A model generated the notes under the pieces. It saw only the letters and a list, made by a program, of their open reading frames with translations. It had not been told where the DNA came from and made no database searches. Below are positions 24,860-35,111 of a stretch of 64,000 bases of DNA, in pieces. The stretch spans positions 145,940 to 209,939 of the forward strand of contig NZ_JABUMX010000006.1 in NCBI RefSeq assembly GCF_013327855.1. Direction: 5' to 3'. The stretch is from Phyllobacterium pellucidum (GTDB lineage Bacteria > Pseudomonadota > Alphaproteobacteria > Rhizobiales > Rhizobiaceae). Numbering within the stretch: the stretch's first letter is position 1; each line of letters starts with the position of its first letter. The position numbers and the translations under genes are program-made.

Positions 24860-26152
24860 ATGCTCGACAGGCTTTTCAAGCTCAAAGGCCACAACACGTC
24901 CGTGCGCACGGAAGTGCTGGCCGGTATCACGACATTCCTGACGATGTCGTACATCATCTTCGTCAATCCAGAGATCCTGTCCTCGACCGGCATGGACCGC
25001 AACGCCATATTCGTGGCGACCTGTATCGCGGCCGCCTTGGGCTCTGCCGTCATGGCCCTGGTCGCTAACTGGCCGATCGGCATGGCGCCGGGCATGGGTC
25101 TCAATGCCTTCTTCGCCTTTACGGTGGTCGGGGCCATGGGCTTCACCTGGCAGCAGGCGCTCGGCGCCGTATTCATCTCCGGCTGTATCTTCCTGCTACT
25201 GACGGTAACCGGGGTGCGCAGCTGGCTCGTCGCCGGCATTCCCAAATCGCTGCGCAGCGCGATCGCGGCCGGTATCGGTCTGTTCCTTGCCTTTATTGCC
25301 CTTAAGACTTCAGGCATCGTCGTTGCCAATCCGGCAACATTCGTTGGCCTGGGTCATCTCGGCGCGACGGGCACGCTGCTTGCAATTCTCGGCTTCTTCA
25401 TCATTGCCGCGCTTGACGCCATGAAGGTACGTGGATCGATCCTCATCGGCATTCTCGCCGTGACGGTCCTGTCGGTGCTGCTCGGCGTCAGCGAATTCAA
25501 GGGCGTCTTCTCTGCACCGCCGAGCCTTGCGCCGACATTCCTGCAGCTTGATGTTCTGGGCGCACTGCATACGGGTTTCCTGCAGGTGATCCTCGTCTTC
25601 GTTCTGGTTGAAGTCTTCGATGCCACCGGTACACTTATCGGCGTCAGCAAACGCGCCGGCCTCATCGAAGAAGGCAAACCGAACAATCTTGGCCGCGCTC
25701 TCTTTGCCGACAGCACCGCGATCGTTGCCGGTTCTCTTCTCGGCACCAGCAGCACCACGGCCTATGTCGAGAGCGCGTCCGGTGTTCAAGCTGGCGGACG
25801 TACAGGCCTTACGGCACTGACGATCGCCGTTTTGTTCCTTGCTGCCCTGTTCATTGCGCCGCTCGCTGCATCCGTGCCGGGCTATGCAACCGCGCCCGCG
25901 CTGCTCTATGTCGCCGGCCTCATGATGCATGAGCTCGTTGACATCGAATGGCGCGACGTGACTGAATCGACGCCGGCTGCCCTGACCGCGTTGATGATAC
26001 CGTTCACCTACTCGATCGCCAACGGTCTCGCATTCGGCTTCATCAGCTATGTCGTGCTGAAGACGCTGACCGGACGCGTAAGCTCGATCCATCCCGCGAC
26101 ATGGCTCGTAGCTATCCTCTTTGTCGTGCGGTTCGCCCTGTTCCCGGTCTAA
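24860..26152 (+). CDS. NCS2-family purine permease (AzgA-like)
   Basis: The 430-residue integral membrane protein matches AzgA-type adenine/guanine/hypoxanthine permeases: VRTEVLAGITTFLTMSYIIF at the start, MAPGMGLNAFFAFTVVGAMG near residue 75, and DATGTLIGVSKRAGLIEEGK near residue 255, with about 12 to 14 hydrophobic segments. Proton-coupled uptake of purine bases would feed the deaminases and xanthine dehydrogenase encoded downstream. GGAGG at 24851-24855 sets the start. The spacer from the preceding gene carries a structured region. Confidence 0.92.
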   Translation: MLDRLFKLKGHNTSVRTEVLAGITTFLTMSYIIFVNPEILSSTGMDRNAIFVATCIAAALGSAVMALVANWPIGMAPGMGLNAFFAFTVVGAMGFTWQQALGAVFISGCIFLLLTVTGVRSWLVAGIPKSLRSAIAAGIGLFLAFIALKTSGIVVANPATFVGLGHLGATGTLLAILGFFIIAALDAMKVRGSILIGILAVTVLSVLLGVSEFKGVFSAPPSLAPTFLQLDVLGALHTGFLQVILVFVLVEVFDATGTLIGVSKRAGLIEEGKPNNLGRALFADSTAIVAGSLLGTSSTTAYVESASGVQAGGRTGLTALTIAVLFLAALFIAPLAASVPGYATAPALLYVAGLMMHELVDIEWRDVTESTPAALTALMIPFTYSIANGLAFGFISYVVLKTLTGRVSSIHPATWLVAILFVVRFALFPV

Positions 26153-26159
26153 CAGTGCA

Positions 26160-26196
26160 ACCTGGTCCGGTCGCAATTCAGCGGCCCGGATCAGGT
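26160..26196 (+). terminator. Hairpin after the permease gene
   Basis: ACCTGGTCCGG and CCGGATCAGGT form an 11-bp stem with one G-T pair and a 15-nt loop. Only a short CGTTT follows, so termination would be partial, allowing read-through into the deaminase gene 28 bp downstream. Confidence 0.5.
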
Positions 26197-26224
26197 CGTT
26201 TCAACCCGAAAAGAAAGACCAAAA

Positions 26225-26830
<606 letters not shown>

Positions 26831-26848
26831 CCCATCCGATTACAAAAG

Positions 26849-26884
26849 AAGGCCGCCCGTGTGCGTTCGTGCGGCCTTTCTGTT
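26849..26884 (+). terminator. Rho-independent terminator
   Basis: AAGGCCGC (26849-26856) pairs with GCGGCCTT (26871-26878) and is followed by T-rich TTTCTGTTT. It ends the permease/deaminase transcript, and lies between convergent genes. Confidence 0.85.
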
Positions 26885-26909
26885 TAAAGGGCAGGGCATG
26901 CTCTCTCGA

Positions 26910-27395
26910 TCAGCGGACCAGGAACGGCTCCGCATAGAAGTGTTCTTCGAGGTTGATCCCGTCGCCGCCGCGGTCGATCACGACGAAGTCGCTTTCACCG
27001 CCAAGCGGCGTGAGGATGCCGTGCCAGACGTTGCGGTGAATGTTCACGCCCTGGCCCGGAGAAGTGATGAAGGCGACAGGATCGCCGGGTCCGCCACGCC
27101 CGTCATGCGCAGCAACCACCAGGAACGGATTGGCCGAGAGCGGCACGAAAGCCTGGCTCCCGAACGGGTGGCGTTCAACCATGCCAAGCTCCAGCGGCAG
27201 TTCGTAAGGCTTGCCGCGCAGGAGGCTGATGAGCGTGTGGGCGTTGTCACCCGTGGTCTCGACCTTGGCAAGGTCATGGTAGCGGGTGCACATGCCGTGA
27301 TTGATGGGAAAGCTGTGCGCGCCTTCCCTCTCGATGACGTCCCCGAAAGGTGCAAAGGCTTCCCGCGTCAGTTTCTGGATCAGTATTTCACGCAT
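26910..27395 (-). CDS. allA: Ureidoglycolate lyase
   Basis: AllA splits ureidoglycolate into glyoxylate and urea. The 161-residue product matches the family in length and in REAFAPFGDVIEREGAHSFP near the start, PFLVVAAHDG, and NIHRNVWHGILTPLGGESDF near residue 120. It begins 10 bp after the stop of the PuuE-UraD fusion gene and is co-transcribed with it. The glyoxylate produced can be used by Gcl encoded 11 kb away. Start 27395 is chosen because upstream residues in frame are not family-like. Confidence 0.92.
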   Translation of the reverse strand: MREILIQKLTREAFAPFGDVIEREGAHSFPINHGMCTRYHDLAKVETTGDNAHTLISLLRGKPYELPLELGMVERHPFGSQAFVPLSANPFLVVAAHDGRGGPGDPVAFITSPGQGVNIHRNVWHGILTPLGGESDFVVIDRGGDGINLEEHFYAEPFLVR

Positions 27396-27405
27396 CGGCC
27401 CGCCC

Positions 27406-28824
27406 TCAGTCCGGCAACATGTCGCGCAGCCGCAGCAGGGCAATCTTTTCGACCTGGCGGCAGGCTGTGTTGAACTCGGTTTCGCGATCATTGGCGATGC
27501 GGGCCTGGAACGCTTCGAGGATCTCTTGCTTGTTCAGTCCCCGCACAGCGATGATGAAGGGAAAGCCGAACCGCCTGACGTAGTCGGTGTTCAATTTCGT
27601 GAATTCGGCCCGTTCCGCGTCGGTCAGGGCGTCGAGCCCCGCGGAAGCCTGTTCCTGCGTCGAACTTTCGGTCAGGCGCTTTGCCTGCGCCAGTTTGCCG
27701 GCAAGATCGGGGTGGGCATTGAGGACGGCGAGCCTTTCCTCTTGCGTGCCCATGCGAAACACTGTGCGCAGTGCCGCATGCAGCCCGGATGCCGTGTCGT
27801 GGGCGGGCGAAAGCTCCCCGGCAAAAGCCCGGCGGGCAATCCACGGCGAATGTTCGAATACGCCGCCGAAGCGGTCGACGAAGGTCGTTTCGTCAAGTGC
27901 GGATGGGCGCGCGGCTTGGGGATTGTAGGGATGGGTGGCGGCCCAATGTTGCGCGATGTCGACGCGGCGGGCGAGCCACACTTTTTCATGGGATTGTACG
28001 TAGTCGATGAAACGTGCGAGCGCGGCGATGCGGCCAGGACGGCCGATGAGCCGGCAATGCAGGCCGATGCTCATCATCTTGGGCGAGCCCGCCGCGCCTT
28101 CTGCATAGAGCGTATCGAAACTGTCCTTCAGATAGGCGAAGAACTGATCGCCAGAGTTGAACCCTTGTGGGGTCGCGAAGCGCATGTCGTTGGCGTCGAG
28201 CGTATATGGGACTACCAGCTGCGACTTGCCGTTGTGCTCGTACCAGTAGGGCAGGTCATCGGCATAGGAATCGGAAACATAGTCAAAACCGCCTTCGTCG
28301 GTGACAAGATCGACGGTATTGACCGACGTTCGGCCGGTGTACCAGCCCTTGGGCCGCTCGCCGGTTGCGGCAGTGTGGATGCGGATCGCCTCCAGCAGGT
28401 GCTCGCCCTCGGCCTCCGGCGTGAAATCCCTGTAGTCGATCCATTTCAGCCCGTGCGAGGCGATTTCCCAATCCGCATCGAGCATCGCCGTAACCTGGGC
28501 CGGTGAGCGCTGCAACGCCGTGGCGACGCCATAGACGGTGACGGGTACATTTTTCGAGGTCAACAGCTCATGCAACCGCCAGAAACCGGCGCGTGCGCCA
28601 TATTCGTAGATGGACTCCATGTTCCAGTGGCGCTGGCCCTGCCAGGGCTGCGCGCCCACAATCTCCGACAGGAAGGCCTCGGACGCGGCATCGCCATGCA
28701 GGACACAGTTCTCGCCGCCTTCCTCGTAATTGACAACGAACTGAACGGCGATGCGCGCATCGCCAGGCCAATTCGCGCGCGGCGCTTTTCCGCCATAACC
28801 ATGCATGTCGCGGGGATATCTCAC
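27406..28824 (-). CDS. Fused allantoinase (PuuE) - OHCU decarboxylase (UraD)
   Basis: One 472-residue frame carries two enzymes. Residues 1-305 are a polysaccharide-deacetylase-type allantoinase, PuuE ([33 protein letters not shown]). Residues 310-472 are OHCU decarboxylase ([44 protein letters not shown]), with the catalytic His in HPDLAG. OHCU from UraH is decarboxylated to S-allantoin and then opened to allantoate, so successive steps sit in one polypeptide. The GTG start has GAGGAG 8 bp upstream. Confidence 0.93.
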   Translation of the reverse strand: MRYPRDMHGYGGKAPRANWPGDARIAVQFVVNYEEGGENCVLHGDAASEAFLSEIVGAQPWQGQRHWNMESIYEYGARAGFWRLHELLTSKNVPVTVYGVATALQRSPAQVTAMLDADWEIASHGLKWIDYRDFTPEAEGEHLLEAIRIHTAATGERPKGWYTGRTSVNTVDLVTDEGGFDYVSDSYADDLPYWYEHNGKSQLVVPYTLDANDMRFATPQGFNSGDQFFAYLKDSFDTLYAEGAAGSPKMMSIGLHCRLIGRPGRIAALARFIDYVQSHEKVWLARRVDIAQHWAATHPYNPQAARPSALDETTFVDRFGGVFEHSPWIARRAFAGELSPAHDTASGLHAALRTVFRMGTQEERLAVLNAHPDLAGKLAQAKRLTESSTQEQASAGLDALTDAERAEFTKLNTDYVRRFGFPFIIAVRGLNKQEILEAFQARIANDRETEFNTACRQVEKIALLRLRDMLPD

Positions 28825-28998
28825 AGAATTCTCCTCCTCAGTCCTTCACTCCGTTTTCTGATTACTCAAATTACCGGCGAAGCATTCCCCCTGAAAAATT
28901 TGAAAGTCCCTTTACCAAGCTCCGGCTACCCCGCGAGCACGCCAAACGACAAACTGAGTGTTGGATATTTTAAGAAGTTCTCCACGGGAGGAGGAACG
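28825..28998. promoter_or_regulatory. Divergent spacer between puuE-uraD and uraH-xdh
   Basis: This 174-bp region must contain promoters for both urate-degradation transcripts. Ribosome binding sites are seen at both ends (GGAGGAG on the minus strand near 28835, GGGAGGAGG at 28986-28994 on the plus strand). I could not identify a convincing operator. Confidence 0.4.
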
Positions 28999-29361
28999 AT
29001 GCATTCTCACAACGATGCGACCGGGCGCTTGACGACCCATGTGCTCGACACGGCGAGCGGCAAACCAGCCGCCGGACTCAAGGTCGATCTCTATCGCATC
29101 GAAGGCGATACGCTGCAGCCTTTGCACAGCACCCTTACCAACGATGATGGCCGCTGCGACAGTCCATTGCTTTCGGGTGGGAGCATGCGTTCAGGGGCGT
29201 ACGAGCTTCGTTTTCATGTCGGCGCCTATTTCGGCGGCCGAGAAGAGACGCCGTTTCTCGACGTCGTGCCGATCCGCTTCGGCATAGACGACGAAAAGGC
29301 GCACTATCATGTGCCGCTGCTTGTGGCGCCCTTTGCCTATTCGACCTATCGCGGGAGCTGA
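28999..29361 (+). CDS. uraH: 5-hydroxyisourate hydrolase
   Basis: UraH opens 5-hydroxyisourate to OHCU. The 120-residue product matches transthyretin-like HIU hydrolases: [20 protein letters not shown] at the start, a central RCDSPLL stretch, and the invariant C-terminal tetrapeptide YRGS. No signal peptide is present. The strong ribosome binding site GGAGGAGG sets the start. It is first in the uraH-xdhA-xdhB-xdhC operon, 6 bp before xdhA. Confidence 0.95.
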   Translation: MHSHNDATGRLTTHVLDTASGKPAAGLKVDLYRIEGDTLQPLHSTLTNDDGRCDSPLLSGGSMRSGAYELRFHVGAYFGGREETPFLDVVPIRFGIDDEKAHYHVPLLVAPFAYSTYRGS

Positions 29362-29367
29362 CGCGTC

Positions 29368-30846
29368 ATGGCTAGCAAGATCCGCAATTGCGTCCGCTTT
29401 GTGCTCAACAGCACCCTCGTCGAACTCAGCAATATCGCTGCTACCGAAACCCTGCTCGATTTCCTTCGCCTCGGCCGGAAGCTGCGTGGCACCAAGGAAG
29501 GGTGCGCGGAAGGCGATTGCGGCGCGTGCACGGTGCTCGTCGGCCGGCTGCTCGATGGCAGGCTCAAATATGAGTCGGTCAATGCCTGCATCCGTTTCGT
29601 CGCTTCACTCGATGGATGCCATGTGGTGACCGTCGAGGCGCTCGCGGCCAAGGATGGCAGCCTCCATCTCGTCCAGCGCGCCATGGTCGACACGCATGCA
29701 TCGCAGTGCGGATTCTGCACGCCGGGTTTCGTCATGTCGCTTTACGGCCTCTGGATGGAAGATCCGCATCCCGGCGTCGAGGCCATCGAAAAAGCTCTGC
29801 AGGGCAATCTTTGCCGCTGCACCGGCTATGCCGCGATCATTCGCGCCGCCGAGAGTATTTCGGCGGCGGGCGATGCCAGCAAGGATCCACTCGTCACCGA
29901 ACGAGCGCGCATTACGGAGCAATTGCTCGCCCTCAAGGACAACAAGCGCGTTGCCATCGGGGAAGGCAAGCAACAGCTCATTGTCCCGGCAAATGCCGAC
30001 GATCTCGCTGACGCGCTCGAAGCCCATCCTGGTGCCACGATCGTTGCAGGTTCGACTGATGTCGGCCTTTGGGTGACCAAGTTCATGCGCGATATCGGCC
30101 CGGTCGTATTCCTGTCGCGGGTCGACGATTTGCGCCAGATCACAGAGGAGCCGAACCATCTCGTCCTCGGCGCGGGCGTCACCTATACCGAGGCCTATCC
30201 AGCCATCACCCGCCATTTCCCGCAGCTGAAGGAGTTGTGGAACAGGATCGGCGGCGAGCAGGTCCGCAATATGGGGACGGTGGGCGGTAACGTCGCCAAT
30301 GGTTCGCCCATCGGCGATACGCCGCCCGCACTTATCGGTCTTGGCGCTTTCGTCGAACTGCGCAAGGGCAATGTCAGGCGTTCGGTTCCAATAGAGAAAT
30401 ACTTCATCGAGTACGGCAAACAGGATCGTACCCCTGGCGAGTTCGTCGAAGCCATTCGCATTCCACGCCTCGCGTTTGATGATCTCTTTGCCGTCTACAA
30501 GATATCGAAGCGGCTCGACGAGGACATCTCGTCCGTATGCGGCGCTTTCCGGGTCCGGCTCGACCAGCAGGGACGCGTCGAGAGTGCAGTGATCGCCTTC
30601 GGCGGCATGGCCGGTACGCCGAAGCGTGCCGCTGCAGTCGAGCAGGCTCTGGTGGGTGCGATATGGGACGAGGCATCGATTGAGGCTGCGATCCAGCAAT
30701 TCCCGCAGGATTTCACGCCGCTGACGGATTGGCGCGCTTCCGCCGATTACCGGATGCTGACCGCGAAAAACCTCTTGCGGCGCTTCTATCTTGAATCCGC
30801 TGGTGAGAAGCGCGTGCGGTTGAACCGCTACGCCGTGGCTGGTTGA
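29368..30846 (+). CDS. xdhA: Xanthine dehydrogenase small subunit (FeS and FAD)
   Basis: XdhA carries electrons from the molybdenum site to NAD. The 492-residue product has two [2Fe-2S] sites (KEGCAEGDCGACTV near residues 45-58; SQCGFCTPGF and NLCRCTGYAAI near residues 112-155) and a CO-dehydrogenase-flavoprotein-type FAD domain (ATIVAGSTDVGLWVTK, GGEQVRNMGTVGGNVANGSP). Length and domain order match bacterial XdhA. It is followed 10 bp later by xdhB. Confidence 0.96.
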   Translation: MASKIRNCVRFVLNSTLVELSNIAATETLLDFLRLGRKLRGTKEGCAEGDCGACTVLVGRLLDGRLKYESVNACIRFVASLDGCHVVTVEALAAKDGSLHLVQRAMVDTHASQCGFCTPGFVMSLYGLWMEDPHPGVEAIEKALQGNLCRCTGYAAIIRAAESISAAGDASKDPLVTERARITEQLLALKDNKRVAIGEGKQQLIVPANADDLADALEAHPGATIVAGSTDVGLWVTKFMRDIGPVVFLSRVDDLRQITEEPNHLVLGAGVTYTEAYPAITRHFPQLKELWNRIGGEQVRNMGTVGGNVANGSPIGDTPPALIGLGAFVELRKGNVRRSVPIEKYFIEYGKQDRTPGEFVEAIRIPRLAFDDLFAVYKISKRLDEDISSVCGAFRVRLDQQGRVESAVIAFGGMAGTPKRAAAVEQALVGAIWDEASIEAAIQQFPQDFTPLTDWRASADYRMLTAKNLLRRFYLESAGEKRVRLNRYAVAG

Positions 30847-30856
30847 GGAGGATGCG

Positions 30857-33187
30857 ATGAATTCGATACAACCGATCACAAGCATCCGTGGTGGCGTCCA
30901 CGAGAAACTGCCGCATGAGTCCGGTCACAAACATGTCGCGGGTACCGCCGAATATATCGACGACATGCCCGAACCGGCTGGCACGCTCCACGCCTATCTT
31001 GGCTTGTCGCAGCGGGCACATGCCGAGATTGTCTCGATCGATCTCGATGCGGTCGCTGCCTGCGAAGGTGTAGTCGGCGTGCTTACCGCGGACGACATTC
31101 CCGGGCACAACGATGTGAGCCCTGCCGGCAAGCACGACGATCCGGTTTTTGCGGTTGGCAAGGTCGAGTTCCATGGTCAACCGATTTTCGCCGTCATCGC
31201 CGAAACCCGGCAGATGGCGCGCCAGGCCGCCACAAAGGCGAAGATAGAATATCGCGATCTGGACCACGTTACGGATGTTCTCGAGGCGGAGAGGGCCAAC
31301 TATCCCCTTGTTATCGATCCGCTGAAACTCGAACGCGGCGACATTCTCGCGGCCATGTCCAAGGCAAGGAATCGCCTCGTGGGCGAGATGCGCATCGGGG
31401 GACAGGATCATTTCTATCTCGAAGGTCATATATCCTTCGCCATTCCCGCCGAGGACGACGAGGTTATCGTCTATTCCTCGACCCAGCACCCGAGCGAGAC
31501 CCAGCACATGGTCGCTTACGTTCTCGGCGTCCCGTCGAATGCCGTCACGGTCAATGTGCGGCGCATGGGCGGCGGTTTCGGCGGCAAGGAAACGCAGGCC
31601 AATCTTTTTGCTGCCGCCGCAGCGATTGCTGCCAAGAAATACAACCGCGCCGTCAAGATACGCCCTGACCGCGATGACGACATGGTTGCGACCGGCAAGC
31701 GCCACGACTTCCACGTCGCCTACGAAATCGGGTTTGACGATGAAGGCCGGATCGAGGCCGTAGACGCGACCTATTCGGCCCGCTGCGGTTTCTCCGCTGA
31801 TCTGTCGGGACCAGTGACGGACCGCGCGCTCTTTCATGCCGACAATTGCTATTTCTATCCGCATGTCCGGCTTCGCTCGCGCCCGTTGAAGACCAATACG
31901 GTCTCCAACACCGCCTTTCGCGGTTTCGGCGGTCCCCAGGGAATGGTCGGGGGCGAGCGCATGATCGAGGAGATCGCCTATGCGCTCGGCAAGGATCCGC
32001 TCGACATCCGCAAAGCCAATTTCTATGGCGGCGAAGGCAGGAACGTCACGCCTTACCACCAGACGGTCGAGGATAACATTATCCCGCAGATCGTGGCGGA
32101 ACTCGAGGAATCGTCCGATTACGCTGCACGGCGCGCGGCCATTCTCAATTTCAACCGCGAGAGCCGCATCATCCGCAAGGGCATCGCGCTGACGCCGGTG
32201 AAATTCGGCATTTCGTTCACCAAGACCGAATATAATCAGGCAGGCGCGCTCGTTCACGTCTATGCCGATGGCTCGATCCATCTAAACCATGGCGGCACGG
32301 AAATGGGGCAGGGGCTCTATACCAAGGTTGCGCAGGTGGTGGCGGACGAGTTCCAGGTCGATCTCAACCGCATCAAGGTCACTGCGACGACGACGGCGAA
32401 AGTGCCGAATACCTCTGCGACAGCGGCCTCGTCGGGCTCTGACCTCAACGGCATGGCTGCCGCAAATGCGGCCCAGCAGATCAAGGCGCGGCTTGTCGAT
32501 TTCGCTGTCGAGAAATTTGGCGTTGCGAAGCAAGAGGTTTTCTTCGAGCCGAACATGGTGCGGGCCGGCGACAATCTCGTTCCCTTCAACGAGTTCATCA
32601 GGGCTGCCTATGGCGCGCGCGTGCAACTTTCCGCAGCCGGATTCTACAAGACGCCGAAGATACATTGGAACCGGTCCGAAGGTCGCGGGCGCCCGTTCTA
32701 CTATTTCGCTTACGGTGCATCGGTATCGGAAGTCAGCATCGATACCTTGACGGGCGAGTATCAGGTCGACCGGACGGATGTCCTTCACGATGTCGGGCGC
32801 TCGCTCAATCCGGCGCTCGATCTTGGCCAGGTGGAAGGCGCCTTCGTGCAGGGCATGGGCTGGCTGACCACCGAGGAACTCTGGTGGGATGCCAAGGGAC
32901 GGCTGCGCACCCACGCGCCATCGACCTACAAGATCCCGCTGGCCTCCGATCGACCACGCCAATTCAATGTCAACCTCGCCAGCTGGTCCGTAAACCGCGA
33001 AGAGACGATCCGCCGTTCGAAGGCAGTGGGCGAGCCGCCATTCATGCTGGCGATCTCGGTGCTGGAAGCGCTGTCGATGGCGGTGGCGAGCGTTGCGGAC
33101 TATCGCCTGTCGCCGCGTCTCGACGCGCCGGCAACGCCCGAACGCGTGTTGATGGCTGTCGAGCGGTTGCGGGAAGCTGAGAGGTGA
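30857..33187 (+). CDS. xdhB: Xanthine dehydrogenase large subunit (molybdopterin)
   Basis: XdhB hydroxylates hypoxanthine and xanthine to urate at the molybdenum cofactor. The 776-residue product has the substrate-channel and cofactor motifs of the family: QDHFYLEGHISFAIP near residue 180, MGGGFGGKETQANL near 238, FRGFGGPQGMVGGE near 355, and KAVGEPPFMLAISVLEA near 725, whose Glu is the catalytic base. Start follows a GAGGAGG site. It forms one operon with xdhA and xdhC. Confidence 0.96.
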   Translation: MNSIQPITSIRGGVHEKLPHESGHKHVAGTAEYIDDMPEPAGTLHAYLGLSQRAHAEIVSIDLDAVAACEGVVGVLTADDIPGHNDVSPAGKHDDPVFAVGKVEFHGQPIFAVIAETRQMARQAATKAKIEYRDLDHVTDVLEAERANYPLVIDPLKLERGDILAAMSKARNRLVGEMRIGGQDHFYLEGHISFAIPAEDDEVIVYSSTQHPSETQHMVAYVLGVPSNAVTVNVRRMGGGFGGKETQANLFAAAAAIAAKKYNRAVKIRPDRDDDMVATGKRHDFHVAYEIGFDDEGRIEAVDATYSARCGFSADLSGPVTDRALFHADNCYFYPHVRLRSRPLKTNTVSNTAFRGFGGPQGMVGGERMIEEIAYALGKDPLDIRKANFYGGEGRNVTPYHQTVEDNIIPQIVAELEESSDYAARRAAILNFNRESRIIRKGIALTPVKFGISFTKTEYNQAGALVHVYADGSIHLNHGGTEMGQGLYTKVAQVVADEFQVDLNRIKVTATTTAKVPNTSATAASSGSDLNGMAAANAAQQIKARLVDFAVEKFGVAKQEVFFEPNMVRAGDNLVPFNEFIRAAYGARVQLSAAGFYKTPKIHWNRSEGRGRPFYYFAYGASVSEVSIDTLTGEYQVDRTDVLHDVGRSLNPALDLGQVEGAFVQGMGWLTTEELWWDAKGRLRTHAPSTYKIPLASDRPRQFNVNLASWSVNREETIRRSKAVGEPPFMLAISVLEALSMAVASVADYRLSPRLDAPATPERVLMAVERLREAER

Positions 33188-33193
33188 TTTTCC

Positions 33194-34051
33194 ATGCCAA
33201 GCAATCGCGACGATATCAGGGATTTCCTCAACCGGCGCAAACGTGTCGTCCTCGTTGAGGTAAAGGCGGCCGATGGCTCGACGCCGCGGGACGCCGGCGC
33301 CTGGATGCTGGTGGCGCCGGATTGCATTTTCGGCACGATCGGCGGCGGCCAGCTGGAATACATAGCCATCGATCACGCCCGCCGTGCTTTGAAGCGCGGG
33401 AGCGAGATTGAGGCGCTGACCGTGCCGCTCGGTCCCGAAATCGGCCAGTGTTGCGGCGGTCGTGTTGCCCTCGACTTCAAGCCTGTCGACCGCGATGCCG
33501 CCGCCGCGCTTGTTGAAAAGGTCGACCGCGAAATCGCCCAGCGCCCGCATGTCTATGTCTTCGGCGCCGGCCATGTCGGTGACGCGCTGGCCATGGCGCT
33601 TTCGCTGGTGCCGCTCCGGGTCATTCTGGTCGACACGCGCGAAGAAGAATTGTCTGCCTCACAGGTGCCGGGTGTCGAGACCTGCCTGACCGCCATGCCT
33701 GAAGCGCTCGTGCGCGACGCGCCGGAGGGGAGCGCCTTCGTCATCCTGACCCATGATCATGCGCTCGACTTCCTCATCGCTGCCGAAGCGCTCGCCAGAA
33801 GCGACGCTTCCTATGTCGGCATGATCGGATCGAAAACGAAGCGTGCGGCATTCCGCAACTGGCTGACGCGGGAAGTCGGCCGCCCCGAGGTCTTTGAGAG
33901 GCTGGTTTGCCCTGTGGGCGGTACAGCCGTCAAGGACAAGCGTCCCCCGGTCATTGCTGCGCTCGCAGCCGCGGAGGTCATGACGGCCGCGCTTAACTAC
34001 CGGCAACGGAACGCCAGCGTCGCCAGCATCAAATTGCGCGTCCCGGCCTGA
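33194..34051 (+). CDS. xdhC: XdhC molybdenum cofactor insertion chaperone
   Basis: XdhC binds and sulfurates the molybdenum cofactor and delivers it to XdhB. The 285-residue product shows the expected N-terminal KAADGSTPRDAGAWMLVAPD and GTIGGGQLEYIAI, the conserved EIGQCCGGRVALDF cysteine pair near residue 93, and a Rossmann half starting HVYVFGAGHVGDALAMALSL. It starts 6 bp after xdhB and ends 11 bp before a convergent regulator gene. Confidence 0.95.
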   Translation: MPSNRDDIRDFLNRRKRVVLVEVKAADGSTPRDAGAWMLVAPDCIFGTIGGGQLEYIAIDHARRALKRGSEIEALTVPLGPEIGQCCGGRVALDFKPVDRDAAAALVEKVDREIAQRPHVYVFGAGHVGDALAMALSLVPLRVILVDTREEELSASQVPGVETCLTAMPEALVRDAPEGSAFVILTHDHALDFLIAAEALARSDASYVGMIGSKTKRAAFRNWLTREVGRPEVFERLVCPVGGTAVKDKRPPVIAALAAAEVMTAALNYRQRNASVASIKLRVPA

Positions 34052-34062
34052 CCGGTCGAGGC

Positions 34063-34977
34063 TTATTTCAGCATTTCCGTAACGAGGCGCTGGCAGCGCT
34101 CGGTCATGAAATCGATCATCAGCCGAACCTTCGGATCCTGGAAGCGTTTGTGCGGATAGATCGCAGCAAGCTGGATGCTCGCCGGCGGCGTGTCTTCGAG
34201 GATGGGTACCAGTTCGCCGTCGTTGAGATGGCTTTTCACTTCGAAAAGCGGCTTGTTGATGATCCCGCGCCCGTCGAGCGCCCAGCGTGTCAGAACATCG
34301 CCATCGTCTGAATCATAAGGTCCGCTGACCTCGAGCTTGCGCAAGCCTTCGGGCGTCTGCAGCGTCCAATAGTACTCCTTGGACCCCGGATAGCGCAGAA
34401 GCAGGCAGTCGTGATGGTCGGCAATAAGATCATCCGGGGTCGTCGGGATTCCGCGCCTGGCAAGATATTCCGGCGAGGCGCAGATTACCCGCTCGCAATT
34501 CATGATGCCGCGCATGCGCAGGTTGGAATCCTCAAGGATACCCAGCTTGAAAGCAACGTCGACGCCCTCGCTCATGATGTCGATGTTGTGGTCGGAAAGA
34601 CGCAGGCGCACTTCAATGTCGGGGTACTTGTCATGGAATTCGGGAATGCCTGACGCGATGAGCCGCCTGCCTATGCCGAGCGGCGCGGTAATTCGGATCG
34701 CGCCTTTCGGTTTCTTGGCAAGATCGGCGATGGCCGCTTCCGCCTCGTTGATCGCCTCGATGATCTTGACGGCGCCATCGTAGAATACTCGGCCGTGTTC
34801 GGTGGGTGTCAGCTTGCGCGTGGTACGATTGAAGAGGCGCACGCCAAGATGCCGCTCCAGCTCCTTGATGCGATTGCTCGCAACGGCCGGAGAGGCGCGC
34901 TGATCGCGTCCGGCGGCAGACAGGTTTCCGAGTTCGACGACACGAACGAAAACACGAAGGTTATCAAGGTACGACAT
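34063..34977 (-). CDS. LysR-family transcriptional regulator
   Basis: The 304-residue protein has the N-terminal LysR helix-turn-helix (DNLRVFVRVVELGNLSAAGR through ELERHLGVRLFNRTTRKL) and the periplasmic-binding-protein-like effector domain (GAIRITAPLGIGRRLIASGI). It is of the CrgA/DsdC-like short branch. It is divergent from puuD-guaD across a 134-bp spacer and converges on xdhC, so regulation of urate catabolism is the natural guess. The inducer is not known. Confidence 0.88.
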   Translation of the reverse strand: MSYLDNLRVFVRVVELGNLSAAGRDQRASPAVASNRIKELERHLGVRLFNRTTRKLTPTEHGRVFYDGAVKIIEAINEAEAAIADLAKKPKGAIRITAPLGIGRRLIASGIPEFHDKYPDIEVRLRLSDHNIDIMSEGVDVAFKLGILEDSNLRMRGIMNCERVICASPEYLARRGIPTTPDDLIADHHDCLLLRYPGSKEYYWTLQTPEGLRKLEVSGPYDSDDGDVLTRWALDGRGIINKPLFEVKSHLNDGELVPILEDTPPASIQLAAIYPHKRFQDPKVRLMIDFMTERCQRLVTEMLK

Positions 34978-35067
34978 TGTTTTCGCACAACCCCTACACT
35001 GCCCATTGATCTAGCATTTTAAAGTTTTTTTTGAAAGAGATGGGTGCATTAGCCGGTTTCCTCTTGG

Positions 35068-35085
35068 CATAGGCTTTGGCACATA
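35068..35085. promoter_or_regulatory. TTGGCA direct repeat upstream of puuD
   Basis: In the LysR/puuD spacer the sequence reads TTGGCAtaggctTTGGCA just before CATACTC, about 27 bp upstream of the puuD start. The repeat may be part of a LysR-type site or of the promoter. It resembles a sigma-54 element but the GG to GC spacing is one base too long. Confidence 0.3.
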
Positions 35086-35111
35086 CTCTTCCGACTAAAA
35101 GGGAGAGCCAC

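Noticed and set aside
25310..26176. Minus-strand frame of 288 codons opposite the purine permease
   Set aside because: Composition is charged and repetitive, as expected for the antisense of a membrane protein; no domain seen.
30713..32281. Open frame of 522 codons on the minus strand opposite xdhA-xdhB
   Set aside because: It is antisense to strongly conserved enzyme sequence, shows no family motifs and reflects the codon bias of the real genes.
32282..33574. Open frame of 430 codons on the minus strand opposite xdhB/xdhC
   Set aside because: Shadow frame; low-complexity Arg/Ala/Asp composition and no recognisable domain.
35068..35085. Sigma-54 (-24/-12) promoter upstream of puuD
   Set aside because: The TTGGCA elements resemble it, but the distance between GG and GC is one base too long.
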